Origin: Podila epigama
Taxonomy: Eukaryota > Mortierellomycota > Mortierellomycetes > Mortierellales > Mortierellaceae
Length of the DNA stretch: 27,848 nt
Reading direction: 5' to 3'
Assembly: GCA_015679605.1 (NCBI GenBank)
Contig: JAAAVE010000106.1
Coordinates: 1 to 27,848 of the forward strand
The stretch's first letter is position 1. Each line of letters begins with the position of its first letter. A program made the translations under genes and the position numbers. Of this stretch, positions 1 to 9,972 are shown in pieces. The notes under the pieces were generated by a model, which saw only the letters and a list, made by a program, of their open reading frames with translations, did no database searches and was not told the origin of the DNA.

Positions 1-34
1 AACAACTTTTCGTTTTACTCGTCACTCCTGTTAG

Positions 35-1907
35 GTTGGACAGTCAACATATATTGCTACTGCTCGTGTGATCTCAGGTCAGAGAGTCACGTACTCTATT
101 AGCACCAAGGTAAAGAAAAAAAACGGCCCAACAAACTGATCTGCAACTCCGTGGGGATAATGCCAGGAGATTGTGGGATGGCTTTTATTCTCCCACGATT
201 GCGTTATTAATAAGGAAATCTGGAACCTTTTTTTTGTTTTCTTATTTTTATTTTTTTTTAATCTCATCTTCAATTTATGATATAGACTTCTGCTCTCTGT
301 TCCAAGGCTATTCGTCAACACACCGCCTTTGGCGCCAACCGTGTCCAACGATTCCACGCTTCAGCACTTGGCAACGCCAAGGTCCCATTCTTGTTGGCAG
401 ATATTGGAGAGGGTATTACCGAGTGCGAGGTCATCCAATGGTAAGGATTGATTTATTTTTTATTTTCATTTCTTTTTCGCAGACGTTTGCGTATCGTGCT
501 GCCTAGAGGATTGAATCTGGTTCAATGGATTAACAATCCTCTTCAATGAATCAACCCTACATCCAATAATAATAATAATAATAATAATATTAAAAAAATA
601 GGTTCGTCAAGGCTGGTGACAAGGTCGAAGAGTTCGATAGACTGTGCGAGGTTCAGTCGGACAAGGCCTCGGTGGAGATCACTTCCCGCTTCACAGGAAC
701 TATTGCTGCCCTTAACTACAAGGTTGGTGACATGGCTAAGGTGGGATCACCCTTGGTCGAGATTGAGACTGGCGACGATGCACCAGAGGCCGAGGCCCCC
801 GCTGCCACACATACCCCAGCGCCCGAGGATAACCTGAAGGGTCGCTCGCACGTTGTCCAGGATATGAACGCGGTCTCTGCCATGATGGACACCTCTGTCA
901 CTGGCACAAAGGTCGAGATCCCTACTGCTGAGCACATCGTGACTTTTGCTACCCCTGCCGTCCGCCGTGTCGCCAAGGAGAACAACGTCGATATCTCTCT
1001 CATCAAGGGCTCTGGAAAGGGCGGTCGCGTCATGAAGGAGGATGTCGTGAACTACCTCGCCAACGGCCGCCAGTCCACTGCTACCACCCCATCCAAGGCG
1101 GCTGCTGCTACCTCTTCAGCACCTGCTGCCAAGGCCCACATCCCTGTCGGTGAAGACAAGGTTGTGCCATTGAGCATGATCCAAAAGGCCATGTTCAAGC
1201 AAATGACAAAGTCTCTCTCGATCCCCCACTTTGGCTTTGCTGATGAGATTATTCTTGACAATGCCACTGCCTTCCGCGCGGCCTTGAACGCCCATGTGGC
1301 CAAGAACCCTGAGAAGTACAAGTTCAAGAAGGTGTCCTACATGCCCATCTTTATCAAGGCCCTCTCGATCGCCTTGGAGGACTACCCCATCTTGAACGCA
1401 TGTGTGGTCGATGGTGATGATGCTTCGACAGCCAAGATCAAGTACCGTGCCAGCCACAACATTGGTATTGCCATGGATACACCCAATGGTCTCGTCGTGC
1501 CCAACATCAAGAATGTCCAGTCATTATCGGTCCTTGAGATTGCTGCCGAGCTCGCGAGATTGCAGGAAGCCGGAAAGAAGAACGCGATTCCCATGGCTGA
1601 TCTCCGTGACGGTACTCTTTCGCTTTCGAACGTTGGTAACATTGGAGGCACCTACTTGAACCCTGTTGTGGTGACCTCTGAAGTAGCCATTGCTGCTGTT
1701 GGCAAGATGCAGCGCCTGCCCCGATTCAAGATGATTGAAGATGAGGCAACTGGCAAGTTGGTCGAGAAGGTGGTTGCACAGCAGATCGTGAACGTCAGCT
1801 GGAGTGCTGATCACCGTGTGATTGACGGAGCGACTGTCGCTCGCTTCAGCGAAGCCTGGAAGACTGTTGTCGAGAACCCTCTCCTTCTCGCTGGCAAGCT
1901 CCATTAA
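35..1907 (+). CDS. DBT: Branched-chain 2-oxoacid dehydrogenase E2 (dihydrolipoyl transacylase), 5' partial
   Basis: This is the acyltransferase core of the mitochondrial branched-chain 2-oxoacid dehydrogenase, which passes acyl groups from E1 through lipoyl-lysine to CoA in Val/Leu/Ile breakdown. Exons read as about 35-109, 286-440 and 602-1907 (donors GTAAAG and GTAAGG, acceptors TATAG and AATAG), giving about 511 visible residues. The first visible exon and the start of the second are Arg/Ser/Thr-rich with almost no acidic residues, as in a mitochondrial presequence. No ATG lies in frame there, so the start codon must be in an exon before the window. Next come a lipoyl domain (DIGEGI, lipoylated Lys in SDKAS near 663), a peripheral subunit-binding domain (about 945-1060, ATPAVRRVAKE) and the catalytic domain ending in the HRVIDG motif near 1812. 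BCKDH is preferred over pyruvate or 2-oxoglutarate dehydrogenase E2 by overall sequence flavour. Only the exon at 35-109 is uncertain. Confidence 0.9.
565..589. repeat. AAT trinucleotide microsatellite in an intron
   Basis: About eight tandem AAT units lie in the second visible intron (441-601) of the branched-chain E2 gene, just before its acceptor at 601. This is probably a length-variable microsatellite without coding effect. Confidence 0.9.
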
Positions 1908-2183
1908 ACAGTTGAAGTAGAGTGAGGGAGGCAGTTTGTCCCAAAACGATACCTTGTCAAGGAAAAAAGAAGGCCACGATTTTTGTTGTTTGCTTGTTTG
2001 TTTATTTGTTTGTTGTTTTTTTTTACGTAGAGGGGTGTTTTTTGTTTCCTTTCTCTTCTTTTCCACACATTTGTTTTCGTTAGTTCATTTCATTTTTTTT
2101 CTTTTCACTATCCTAGAGTACCATACCACAATCATTATCATAAAGAAAGAGAGAAAAAAAAAGAGGATATAAATTTATATAGT

Positions 2184-3498
2184 TCAATTGAATCGAAGGT
2201 CTTTGACAAGAACAGGTTTTGCCACGACATGTTGAAACGATTCTGAAGCACCGTCGTGGCGTGTTGTATGGTCTTGTGGTGCCAGATAATAGACGCTGTC
2301 AATTCCCATTCGTTCAAGGTAATCTTTGAGCTTGGGATCATAAAACATACCAATGTCTTCTGGCCCATGCGAATCATCCGAAAGCGTAAAGCGGCCTCCT
2401 GCAGCCTTGATGACCTGTATAGGATTAAGTTGTGTGTATGGAAAGACAATGACAGTGAGTGAATGCCTTTTTACTTGCTATGCCTCTGTTGTCTGTTCCC
2501 ATTGCGATCCAATAGATGTATCATGACTCACAGTGATGATGTCGCGCGATGGGTACGCGTCCAGCATACCCTTCTTCCATGATCTCGAATTAAGTTCAAA
2601 GAGACCACCGTAGGCCACAACAGCATCCACGTTCCGACGGACCAATTTCCACAAGTGATCCGATAATTCGCCTCGGACAGTATCATCCTCGTGCTGCTGC
2701 TGCTGGATCGAGTCGAAAAAGAGACGAATCAAATCAAAATGACCAACGACTTCAGGTTGCACGCCCTGGATCAATTGAAACTGTTCATCAAAGTAGACTT
2801 CAAAGAGTGTGTGCCATGATCCCTTGCCCACAACCTCAAACGCCTTGAGATATAACTCTCGTGAAAAGTCAATGGGGATTCCGCTTAGGTGGTGGATGGA
2901 CCCAACAATGTACTGAACTGTTGGTAGTGTCTCTGTTTCATCCTTTTCGAGGCATTTATCATCATCGGTGGATGTGACTGTAAAACGTGATCGATGCGGT
3001 TTCCGAAGGGCCTGGATGTAATGAATGGAATCAGGACCCAGGTACTCGGTCTCGAAGCCGATGATAATGTCGATCTGGTCCCTGTATTTTTCCCGGAGAC
3101 GTGCAGCTTCGATCAGATAATTGTCAAACAGCGACTTGAGATCGTTGACTGTTAGATGTGCCTAATTGATTTTTTTTTTATGTTAGTTCAAAAAGAGTGG
3201 ACAATGAACTTTGCAACAATGGAAAAAAAAAAGATGACGAGTCAACTGTGTCCTCTTCTATGTACAATATACACCGCTGCCTCCCATGTGCGATTTACTT
3301 TACTTCCTCGGGATAGAGCTGTTCAGGTTCGTAACGGGGCATGTGCTCTGATAACCCAATGGAGGTAAAGCGACGTGCGATGGCTGACTGAACAAGCTGC
3401 TCTAGCGTTCCTTTGGCGTGGTTACAGAACTGTCCCGAGTGAGTGTGGTATGAGAACAGTTTGGTACCATCCCTGTCATGGTTGGATGCAGTTGCCAT
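2184..3498 (-). CDS. HIS2: Histidinol-phosphatase (PHP family)
   Basis: It hydrolyses L-histidinol phosphate to histidinol, the penultimate part of histidine biosynthesis. Exons are 3498-3304, 3161-2532 and 2414-2184 (donors GTAAAG and GTGAGT), giving 351 residues. PHP-domain metal-binding motifs appear in order: Y-HTHSG (His18, His20), SEHMP (His52), GFETEY, SIHHLSGIPID, GHFDLIRL, an ELN segment and the final DSHGPEDIG. The full set of ligands implies an intact enzyme, close in size to yeast His2 (about 335 residues). The start is the ATG at 3498; the upstream in-frame ATG at 3549 adds a Lys-rich stretch with no family counterpart and overlaps the promoter. The gene converges with the branched-chain E2 gene (276 bp between stops) and diverges from the small mitochondrial gene. 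A TGAGTCA site lies about 44 bp upstream. Confidence 0.95.
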
Positions 3499-3541
3499 GT
3501 CTTTTTTCTTTTTTGGGAATGGAATGGAGGGCAGGTTTTTG

Positions 3542-3548
3542 TGAGTCA
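3542..3548. promoter_or_regulatory. Gcn4/CPC1-type site TGAGTCA upstream of HIS2
   Basis: This is a perfect palindromic-type bZIP site (TGA-G-TCA) 44 bp upstream of the HIS2 start codon. In fungi, amino-acid starvation activates histidine genes through Gcn4/CPC1 at this motif. Being so near the ATG, it could lie in the 5' leader. Binding is inferred from sequence only. Confidence 0.5.
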
Positions 3549-3664
3549 AAAAAAGAAAGAAAAAAGAAAAAAAAGAGAGAGGGAAAAAGGAAAGAAGAGG
3601 AATCTGCAGTCACGACAAGCCCAGTTTCAGACCAAAAAGGTCAGAGCACATCAGAAGCGTAGAC

Positions 3665-3665
3665 A

Positions 3666-3687
<22 letters not shown>
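3665..3687. repeat. AG dinucleotide microsatellite
   Basis: About eleven AG units lie in the promoter region between HIS2 and the small mitochondrial gene. Confidence 0.9.
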
Positions 3688-3697
<10 letters not shown>

Positions 3698-3975
3698 AGG
3701 CATCATCATGACAGCATATCACCCGGTTTTTTATGGCTGGCTGATTTTCACTAAGGTGCGTTGAGGCTGGGGCTGCATGCATTGCATGCAAGTATGCCAA
3801 TGTTTCCGTTTCGACTATGTATTTTTTTTCTTACATGTTTGATACCTGTGGTTGATTTCACACTTTTCTTCTTTTCTTTTCTTTTCTTCCTTTCTCTTCT
3901 TACAGACATCTCTCTCCAAAGCAAAAAACAACTTCCACTCTCACATATTACCAACCAAACACCAAACACAGCACA

Positions 3976-4675
3976 ATGTCTTTTCTTATCAAGATTTTAC
4001 GTCAGTCATCATCCATCCGGAGCCGTTCGTCTTACCACGGTGTTCGAAGCTTTTCAGTGTAATTCATTTTCTAGTGTATATTCATGAACGGCTTGTCCAG
4101 CTCAAAGCAGAAAAAAAAATATACAACTGACGAATGACATTTTCTACGTTGATACCTTCTACCCATTCTACCTGCTCATTATCCAAACATATAGTGGAGG
4201 TTACCGTAAGTATAGCAAGAGCACTCATATGTGTCTTCTTTTTTTACTTGATGTAATGGAGATATATCACTCTTTTGAAAAAACAAGCTGATAACAGGTT
4301 TGTCCTCATCTTCACGTCCTACAAAAAAAAACATACATAGACCACAATAAGAATACCATGAAGCATGCACCAGGCTGGAATGACGAAACTGCGACTGAGA
4401 GCGAGGCCGATGTCAAGGCTGATCGCGAACCTCTGCCTAGAGATTTGAAGGAGCTACAGAATGAATCAGTCAAGAATTTGAAGGAGAACGGTATGAATGA
4501 AACTTTACTATATCGTCATTAGAAAGAAAAAGAAATGGTCTTTGTATACTACTTCTTTAGCTAACCTCGCATTTCCTACAAAAAAAAAAAAAAAACGGCA
4601 ATAGCCTCCCGAAACAATAAGACCCATCAAGAAGAGTCTGCACATGGATCGAGAAAAGGAAGAGCCTCTTACTAA
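3976..4675 (+). CDS. Small mitochondrial-type protein of unknown function
   Basis: Three exons (3976-4056, 4352-4490, 4605-4675) join to a 96-residue protein. Donors are GTGTAA and GTATGA; acceptors are ATAAG and AATAG. Residues 1-27 are rich in Ser and Arg, lack acidic residues and end in RSFS, a good mitochondrial presequence. The core that follows begins with HAPGW and carries SEADVKADRE, then a charged helix (LKELQNESVKNLKEN) and a short basic tail. I recall similar short HAPGW/SEA-VKAD proteins among fungal hypothetical proteins but cannot assign a function. Phase agreement across three exons in different frames supports a real gene, although the longest single-exon frame is short. It converges with GPN2. 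Confidence 0.65.
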
Positions 4676-4916
4676 AGCAACGAGTGGAAGAAAAGGCCGA
4701 TAATGGAAAGGAAAAAAAAAGGATCACGACCCATCATTGATTGTTTTCCCGAGGCCTAGAAACCTTTTGTATAGTTGAATAGCAAGCATGGTTCTTTTGC
4801 AGTTTTTATCCCCACCTTCTAATACATCAACGCACACATACACCTAAACTCCTACTGTAACTACTTTACATATGTTTCTTTTTTGTTTTATTTGACATGT
4901 AAAACGGAGTGGGTGA
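4676..4916. other. Convergent intergenic region, 3' ends of two genes
   Basis: These 241 bp between two stop codons are A/T-rich. I see no ORF or RNA gene and expect only 3' untranslated sequence of the small mitochondrial gene (+) and GPN2 (-). Confidence 0.6.
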
Positions 4917-6291
4917 CTAGAGGTCAAACTCTACCTTCTTCTTATCGCTTACTTTTGACGCAATCGTTTGTTCTGATGCGTCCGCCGGCGCGGTATTTTC
5001 ATTTTCTGCCTTCTCCTCCTTGTATTCTCGTGCAAACTTGTACAAATCTTCGTTTGGATCTTCATCATGGTCTATATAGCGTTCCTGCACATCATGCACT
5101 GTGCTCTCCCACTCTGAACCTGCTCGCATCGCTGTCATGAAAATACTCTCATTCGATTCCTCTAGGCCGCCAAAGACATAGCCACCAGCCTTGTCAATGG
5201 CACGCACCACTTTTGTGACCGACTCCTTGTCCTGGATACACAGCGTCTCAAATCCTACGAGTCCAAAATCCTCAATGAGATCACACATAGCTTCATTCAG
5301 CTGCTGGAATCTGGCCATGAAAGGATCATGGTTCAAATGGTATTGTAAAAAGCTAAGGTCCGCCACGTTCGTGTAAAAATCAAGGGACATGGGTAACCGC
5401 CCATAGGTCTCAATCAGGTCGATTTTGGAGAGAACGTTGACATGTGGCAGTTCCAATTGGAGCATAGTTTTGAGAGACAGAAGGAGAACTGATATATACT
5501 TGGCTGCATCCGTACAGTAGTGAGAGTCGACCAAGTGCACACAGCAGAGCTAAAATGTCACAGGCAAAAATAATTGAGCATGGGTTGATTTACCACTAAA
5601 GTATTCAAGGTGCTTTGTGTCTTTGAATGCATTGTATGTCACTTACTCGGTATCCAATCTTTTCCAGCCGGTTAAGGATACGTTTCATGGCGTCATTGTG
5701 GGTGTAGAGTTCAACTTGCCCTGGACAGTCAAAGACAATATAGTCGTCTCCACAAGCCTTGAGCTTCTCCTCGAGCCAATCCATGTTGTCAGCAAGGTAT
5801 TCCATGCAATAGATAATACCACCATTCGGTCCAAGTTGCAGGTTATCCATCGTATCCTCCAGCGAAATCAGTTCGAGGATTGAAATGTCGGATGGGTAAG
5901 GTAGTGACTCGTTAGCTGGATCGAGGTTGATAACCGTCGTTTTCCTATGTTGGTTCAAAAAGCATATCGAAAATGTTATAAACCAAGCATACTCGATATC
6001 AAGGGAGCCGATACGAGAATACAAGAGTTTGTAGTACATGGAAGAGGGCATACCTTTCCATTCCATTCAAGAACTGGTACATGCCATTGCAGTATGTTGT
6101 TTTTCCAGATCCTGGAGGACCAATGACCACCTAGTTTTTTTTAGAAACAAGGATTCATGAGGGTCTGTTCATCCGCCCTTTGCATGACGCTCCAAATATT
6201 TTGTACTTTTTTTCCCCCTCTTCATTTGCTGAGAATGCTTCTTTCGTCTCCTTCTCAACATGCAGCATCTCCTAACCTGTGCAAACGGCAT
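4917..6291 (-). CDS. GPN2: GPN-loop GTPase 2
   Basis: GPN2 is a cytosolic GTPase that works with GPN1/Npa3 and GPN3 in assembly and nuclear import of RNA polymerases. Four exons (6291-6277, 6130-6054, 5944-5647, 5549-4917) give 340 residues, close to yeast Gpn2 (347). The first coding exon is only 15 nt (MPFAQ), followed by the P-loop GPPGSGKT (residues 9-16), NLDPANE, the family-defining GPN insert (69-71), the DCPGQVE switch and the SKIDL G4 motif. The C-terminus is acidic and Lys-rich. Donors are GTTAGG, GTATGC and GTAAGT; all junctions keep the frame. GPN2 rather than GPN1 or GPN3 is chosen from the MPFAQ-VVIGPPGSGKTTYC start and the length. It diverges from MPS1 across 300 bp. Confidence 0.95.
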
Positions 6292-6591
6292 TTTATAAAT
6301 GCTTTCTATTTGATTGTGAAAGAGAGCGTGGGCGAACAACGTTTTTGAATGTTCCATTGATCCATTGACCAGCGAGCGCAGCTTTGAACCCTTAAGAATG
6401 CCTTTCATGTTTAGTGGCGCAACCGTTTCCACTCACGTGCATCAGATCACGTTCTCAAAAAGTTTGTTCACAAATTTTGGACGAAAATAGGGAATACAAA
6501 AAAAAAAGACCCTTGAACAAATGTCGTTTCTTTTGCCATTCGCCGCGTTTTTTTTGCGCCCCTCCTTTTTTGACCAACCAAAACATCCTCC
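6292..6591. promoter_or_regulatory. Bidirectional promoter between GPN2 and MPS1
   Basis: This 300-bp region separates two divergent start codons. A palindromic E-box CACGTG lies at 6434-6439, almost at the midpoint (about 143 bp from the GPN2 ATG and 153 bp from the MPS1 ATG). I see no coding exon here. A TTTATAAA-like string directly abuts the GPN2 ATG and is too close to act as its TATA box. Confidence 0.6.
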
Positions 6592-9500
6592 ATGGGAACA
6601 ATGGACCCTTCAAAGTCTTCCAAGGAAGGGACTTCCCCTGAAGTATGTTTTTTCACTGTTCCACATTATCAGTCAGTATTCTCCTCCTTACCCCTTACTC
6701 ATGCGCACAGAATGCAGTGAACCCATTTTGTGAATGTATTCCCATGGTTATCCTCGGAACTGACTTTTCCTTTTTTTTGCTTAAACGGCCAAAATGACTA
6801 GACATCCCAATTAGCGTCATACCTCATTCCAACCGGAAAAGAAAATAGCCACCCAAGAACACCCATCACAGCTAGAGCTAAAGTTGACATTCTCAGAAAG
6901 AATCTACAGTCAAGGCCTCGTCCTTTGAATTTAGGCTCCCGTCTGGGTAAAGGGAACTCTTTTCATCTGTCACAATTGTAATTCTTAGTTTTTTTTTGCA
7001 CACTTGAAAACTCATGACGAACGCCTGTGTGTATTTTGTTTTGATACGTCCGGTCAACAGGTCAACCTCAAAGAGTTTCATTTCATGAGTTGGAAGACGA
7101 ACTTGACTTGAAGCCCATAACGACAGCAGGTAACAAGCTATTCTGCTATTTTTTTTTTTTTTTATATTCTGAATGACAAGTCACTATGAAAGTGCACACT
7201 CTAGAAAAGCTTATCAACTAGCCTCGGTTTTTCATTACACCTCCAATACAGAAACTTCTACTACTGCTAGTGCGAATGGTGGAGAGAGTCAAGTGGAAGA
7301 AGTGCATTCAAGTCCAGAAAATGTATCATTGAAAAGTCTGGCGATCGATCCACGGCAGAATCCCAGAGAAGTGTCAGGATCGACTCAATCATTTATATCA
7401 CGTACAAGTTTAGGAGACGGATCAGGATCGAGTCAAACAAGCTTAGCATGGACAAATCTAGCAGAGAGTGCACGACTGAAGCCAATAAGTAGCATAGGAT
7501 CGAGCCAAAGTCCAGGATCTAGTCAAAGTCCATCATCGAGTCAGGGGGAGGGTGTAACGTCGATTCATACTGAAGGATCGCCACCAAGTCTTTCAGAAGG
7601 ATCAGGGTCCAATACAAAAAGCGTTCAATCTTCTCAGACTCCAGAACCTCTTTCGACAGGATCCCGCAAACGTATGTCGCCAGAGCGTGTAACAGTCAGT
7701 CGGCCGCCGGTAGGACTAGGCCATCTTTCGAAGGGTAGCAGTACGCGGTCGTTTCTCCAACGTCAGGATTACATGCGCGATTACGTTGACTATGCACTGA
7801 GTTCAAAAAAGGCTCGACATCAAGCGAACGAAGTATCGAGTTTGTCTCACGAGAGCAGCGAGGTGAATGCGCACCAAACAGTACGTCTTTGTCATGAGCA
7901 TTGTGTTTTGGAAGGATAAGATGAATACACAGCAAGCATGATGAACAGGATTGACCATATCATTCATTTTTTTTGTCACATCTCGTTTTAGACACCAGTA
8001 GGAGCACAAAAACCCGTTCAGAGCACGAATGCAGCAACACCCATCGCACCAGCAACCAAAGTGTCATCCATCTTCCGTTCCCTACTTGTCGTTCCTCCTA
8101 CTGTTGCATCTGCCCCTCCCGCTGCCCCTCCCTCTACCCATCCCTCTTCCCATCCCTCGGCACCTCTATCTGCCCCTCCTTCTGCCCCTCCTTCTAACGC
8201 TACAATCGTAATTCCAGACAGTCCGCCACCAAAGTCAGCTACGCCAAAGGCAATTATACCAAAGACAGCATCGCCTAAAGCACCAGCAGCAAAATCCACC
8301 ACGAACCAAGAGTCAAAGAAGCCATCATCGCAAACGCCACAGTCGCAAGGCGGTTCCTGGATTCCTCAAAATTTAATAGTCGGCGCAAAATGGGAACCGA
8401 CTACGACTACTCCACGAGTGAAGGATGGCGTGATCTATCCAAATCCTTCAGCCGAAGGGGTAGGGGATAATCCTTTCAGCAAGCGATTGCAATTAGTGGT
8501 AAGAGCAAAAAAATGAACAGAGAAAGTGTGTATGTGAGAGAGAGAGGGGTTGCAAAACTGAGTAGGTGTGCAATAGTGTAGCATCACATAGTGTCAACAT
8601 GGTTGACTTACGTTTATTCATGTCGCCCGTTTTTTTTTGTAGGTGAATGAGCGTGTATATGCCCGAGTCGAGGAGATTGGGCGTGGGGGATCGTCCAGAG
8701 TCTACAAAGTGATGGCGCACAATGGACATACTTATGCTATCAAGCGAGTGACGCGAAAAGCAGCGGGCCCAGAATTCCAGAGTTATCAAAATGAGGTTGG
8801 GCTACTAAAGACCTTGTCCCGGAACCGAAGGATTGTCCGCCTCTGGGATGCTGATGTTACAGATACCTACATTCACATGGTAAAGGGGTTTTTTTTGATT
8901 AAGGTAGGGGTAGGGCTGACAAAGACATGAGAGTCAAGTTCTAATGTTCATTTTTCCGTTTATTACTTTCGATTAGCTCATGGAGCTTGGAGAGATTGAC
9001 CTCGCGCGTCTGATGGCCAAGAAATACACGGAACCATTTGATATTCATTTCATTGGGATGTACTGGCGACAGGTACAATAACGAGCTTTTGTCTTTTCTC
9101 TTATTTTTCATCTCTTTCGTTATCTTGATGCATGTCGTAGAAGGGATCCACAACTTATAAACAAATCTCCTTCTTTTTATTGTCACAACAGATGCTAGAG
9201 TCAGTTCAAGCTATCCATGAGGTCAACATTGTTCATTCGGATCTCAAACCCGCCAACTTTGTACTCGTTCAGGGATCACTAAAATTGATCGACTTTGGGA
9301 TCGCAAAGACTATCTCGAACGACACGACCAATATCCATCGTGAGGAGTGCCATGGAACATCCAGCTATATGCCTCCTGAGGCCTTTACAGAGATCGCCAT
9401 TGGCAATGGCATCACGCGCAAACTCGGCCGTTCAGCCGATGTCTGGTCACTAGGGTGTATCATTTATCAAATGGTCTATGGTTACACTCCCTTTTCCGAT

Positions 9501-9809
9501 TTCCCTAAACTTCTTCAGAGGATCAAGGCCATCACCGATCCGAACCATGGTATTGCGTTTCCGCTGACAGTCGACTCACCACTCGAGCTACTAAAACCAA
9601 AACCAACAGAATCAGACAGCAACGAGTCCACATTTGCGTCTTCTTCATCATCATCATCAAAAACACCGCCTACTCCACCCATTGCACAAAGAAAAGTCCA
9701 GGTTGGCCATCAACTCATCTCGATTATGAAAGGATGTCTTGCTCGCCAACCCAAAGAACGAAAAACGATACCCGAGTTGCTGAACGACCCGTTCATAACC
9801 CAAGCATGA
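6592..9809 (+). CDS. MPS1: MPS1/TTK-type dual-specificity protein kinase
   Basis: This is a spindle-assembly-checkpoint and spindle-pole/kinetochore kinase. Eight exons (6592-6642, 6802-6946, 7061-7129, 7210-7880, 7992-8498, 8643-8879, 8977-9072, 9192-9809) give 797 residues. The N-terminal 480 residues are Ser/Pro-rich and probably disordered, with a KEN box (30-32) and an Ala/Pro repeat stretch in exon 5. The kinase domain starts near 482: Gly-loop GRGGSSRV, Lys515 (YAIK), HSDLKPAN with Asp609, DFG 626-628 and activation segment GTSSYMPPEA. HSDLKPANF, LKLIDFGIA and the DTT-N-R activation-loop pattern are hallmarks of the MPS1 family. The weakest junction is the start of exon 4: the strong-looking acceptor at 7180 is out of phase, and 7210 is the first one that fits. 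The gene converges with the MAPEG-like gene. Confidence 0.9.
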
Positions 9810-9972
9810 TAGAAATATAAATATGCACATTTTCGCCCTTTTTTGTTGTTGTTGCATGTTATTTTATTGCATCTGCGAATGAAATATGCAAGCATGGCAA
9901 TGAATGTTGTTCGATGATGTACAAGGCAAGGCATCAGAGTTTGTCATGTCCATCTCTCTCTTTTTCTTTCGT
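9810..9972. other. Convergent 3' region between MPS1 and the MAPEG-like gene
   Basis: Only 163 bp separate the two stop codons, and the 3' untranslated regions probably overlap. An ATAAATAT-rich stretch just after the MPS1 stop is a plausible polyadenylation region. Nothing else is visible. Confidence 0.5.

Larger units (their letters stand above)
3499..3975. promoter_or_regulatory. Divergent intergenic region between HIS2 and a small mitochondrial gene
   Basis: This 477-bp region holds no gene I can support. From the HIS2 side it contains a TGAGTCA site, a purine-rich run (about 3547-3600), an AG dinucleotide tract (about 3665-3687) and then a T/C-rich tract (about 3865-3900) leading to the ATG at 3976. 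The pyrimidine-rich segment is typical of a fungal core promoter or leader. Confidence 0.6.

Noticed and set aside
1524-2066. 180-codon minus-strand frame opposite the branched-chain E2 gene
   Set aside because: It is antisense to the catalytic domain and runs into a poly-Lys/Gln stretch from the 3' T-rich region.
3499-3549. Earlier in-frame ATG of HIS2 at 3549
   Set aside because: It adds a Pro/Lys stretch without family counterpart and would place the TGAGTCA site inside the coding region.
6281-6300. TATA-like string beside the GPN2 start
   Set aside because: It touches the ATG directly and leaves no room for a transcription start downstream.
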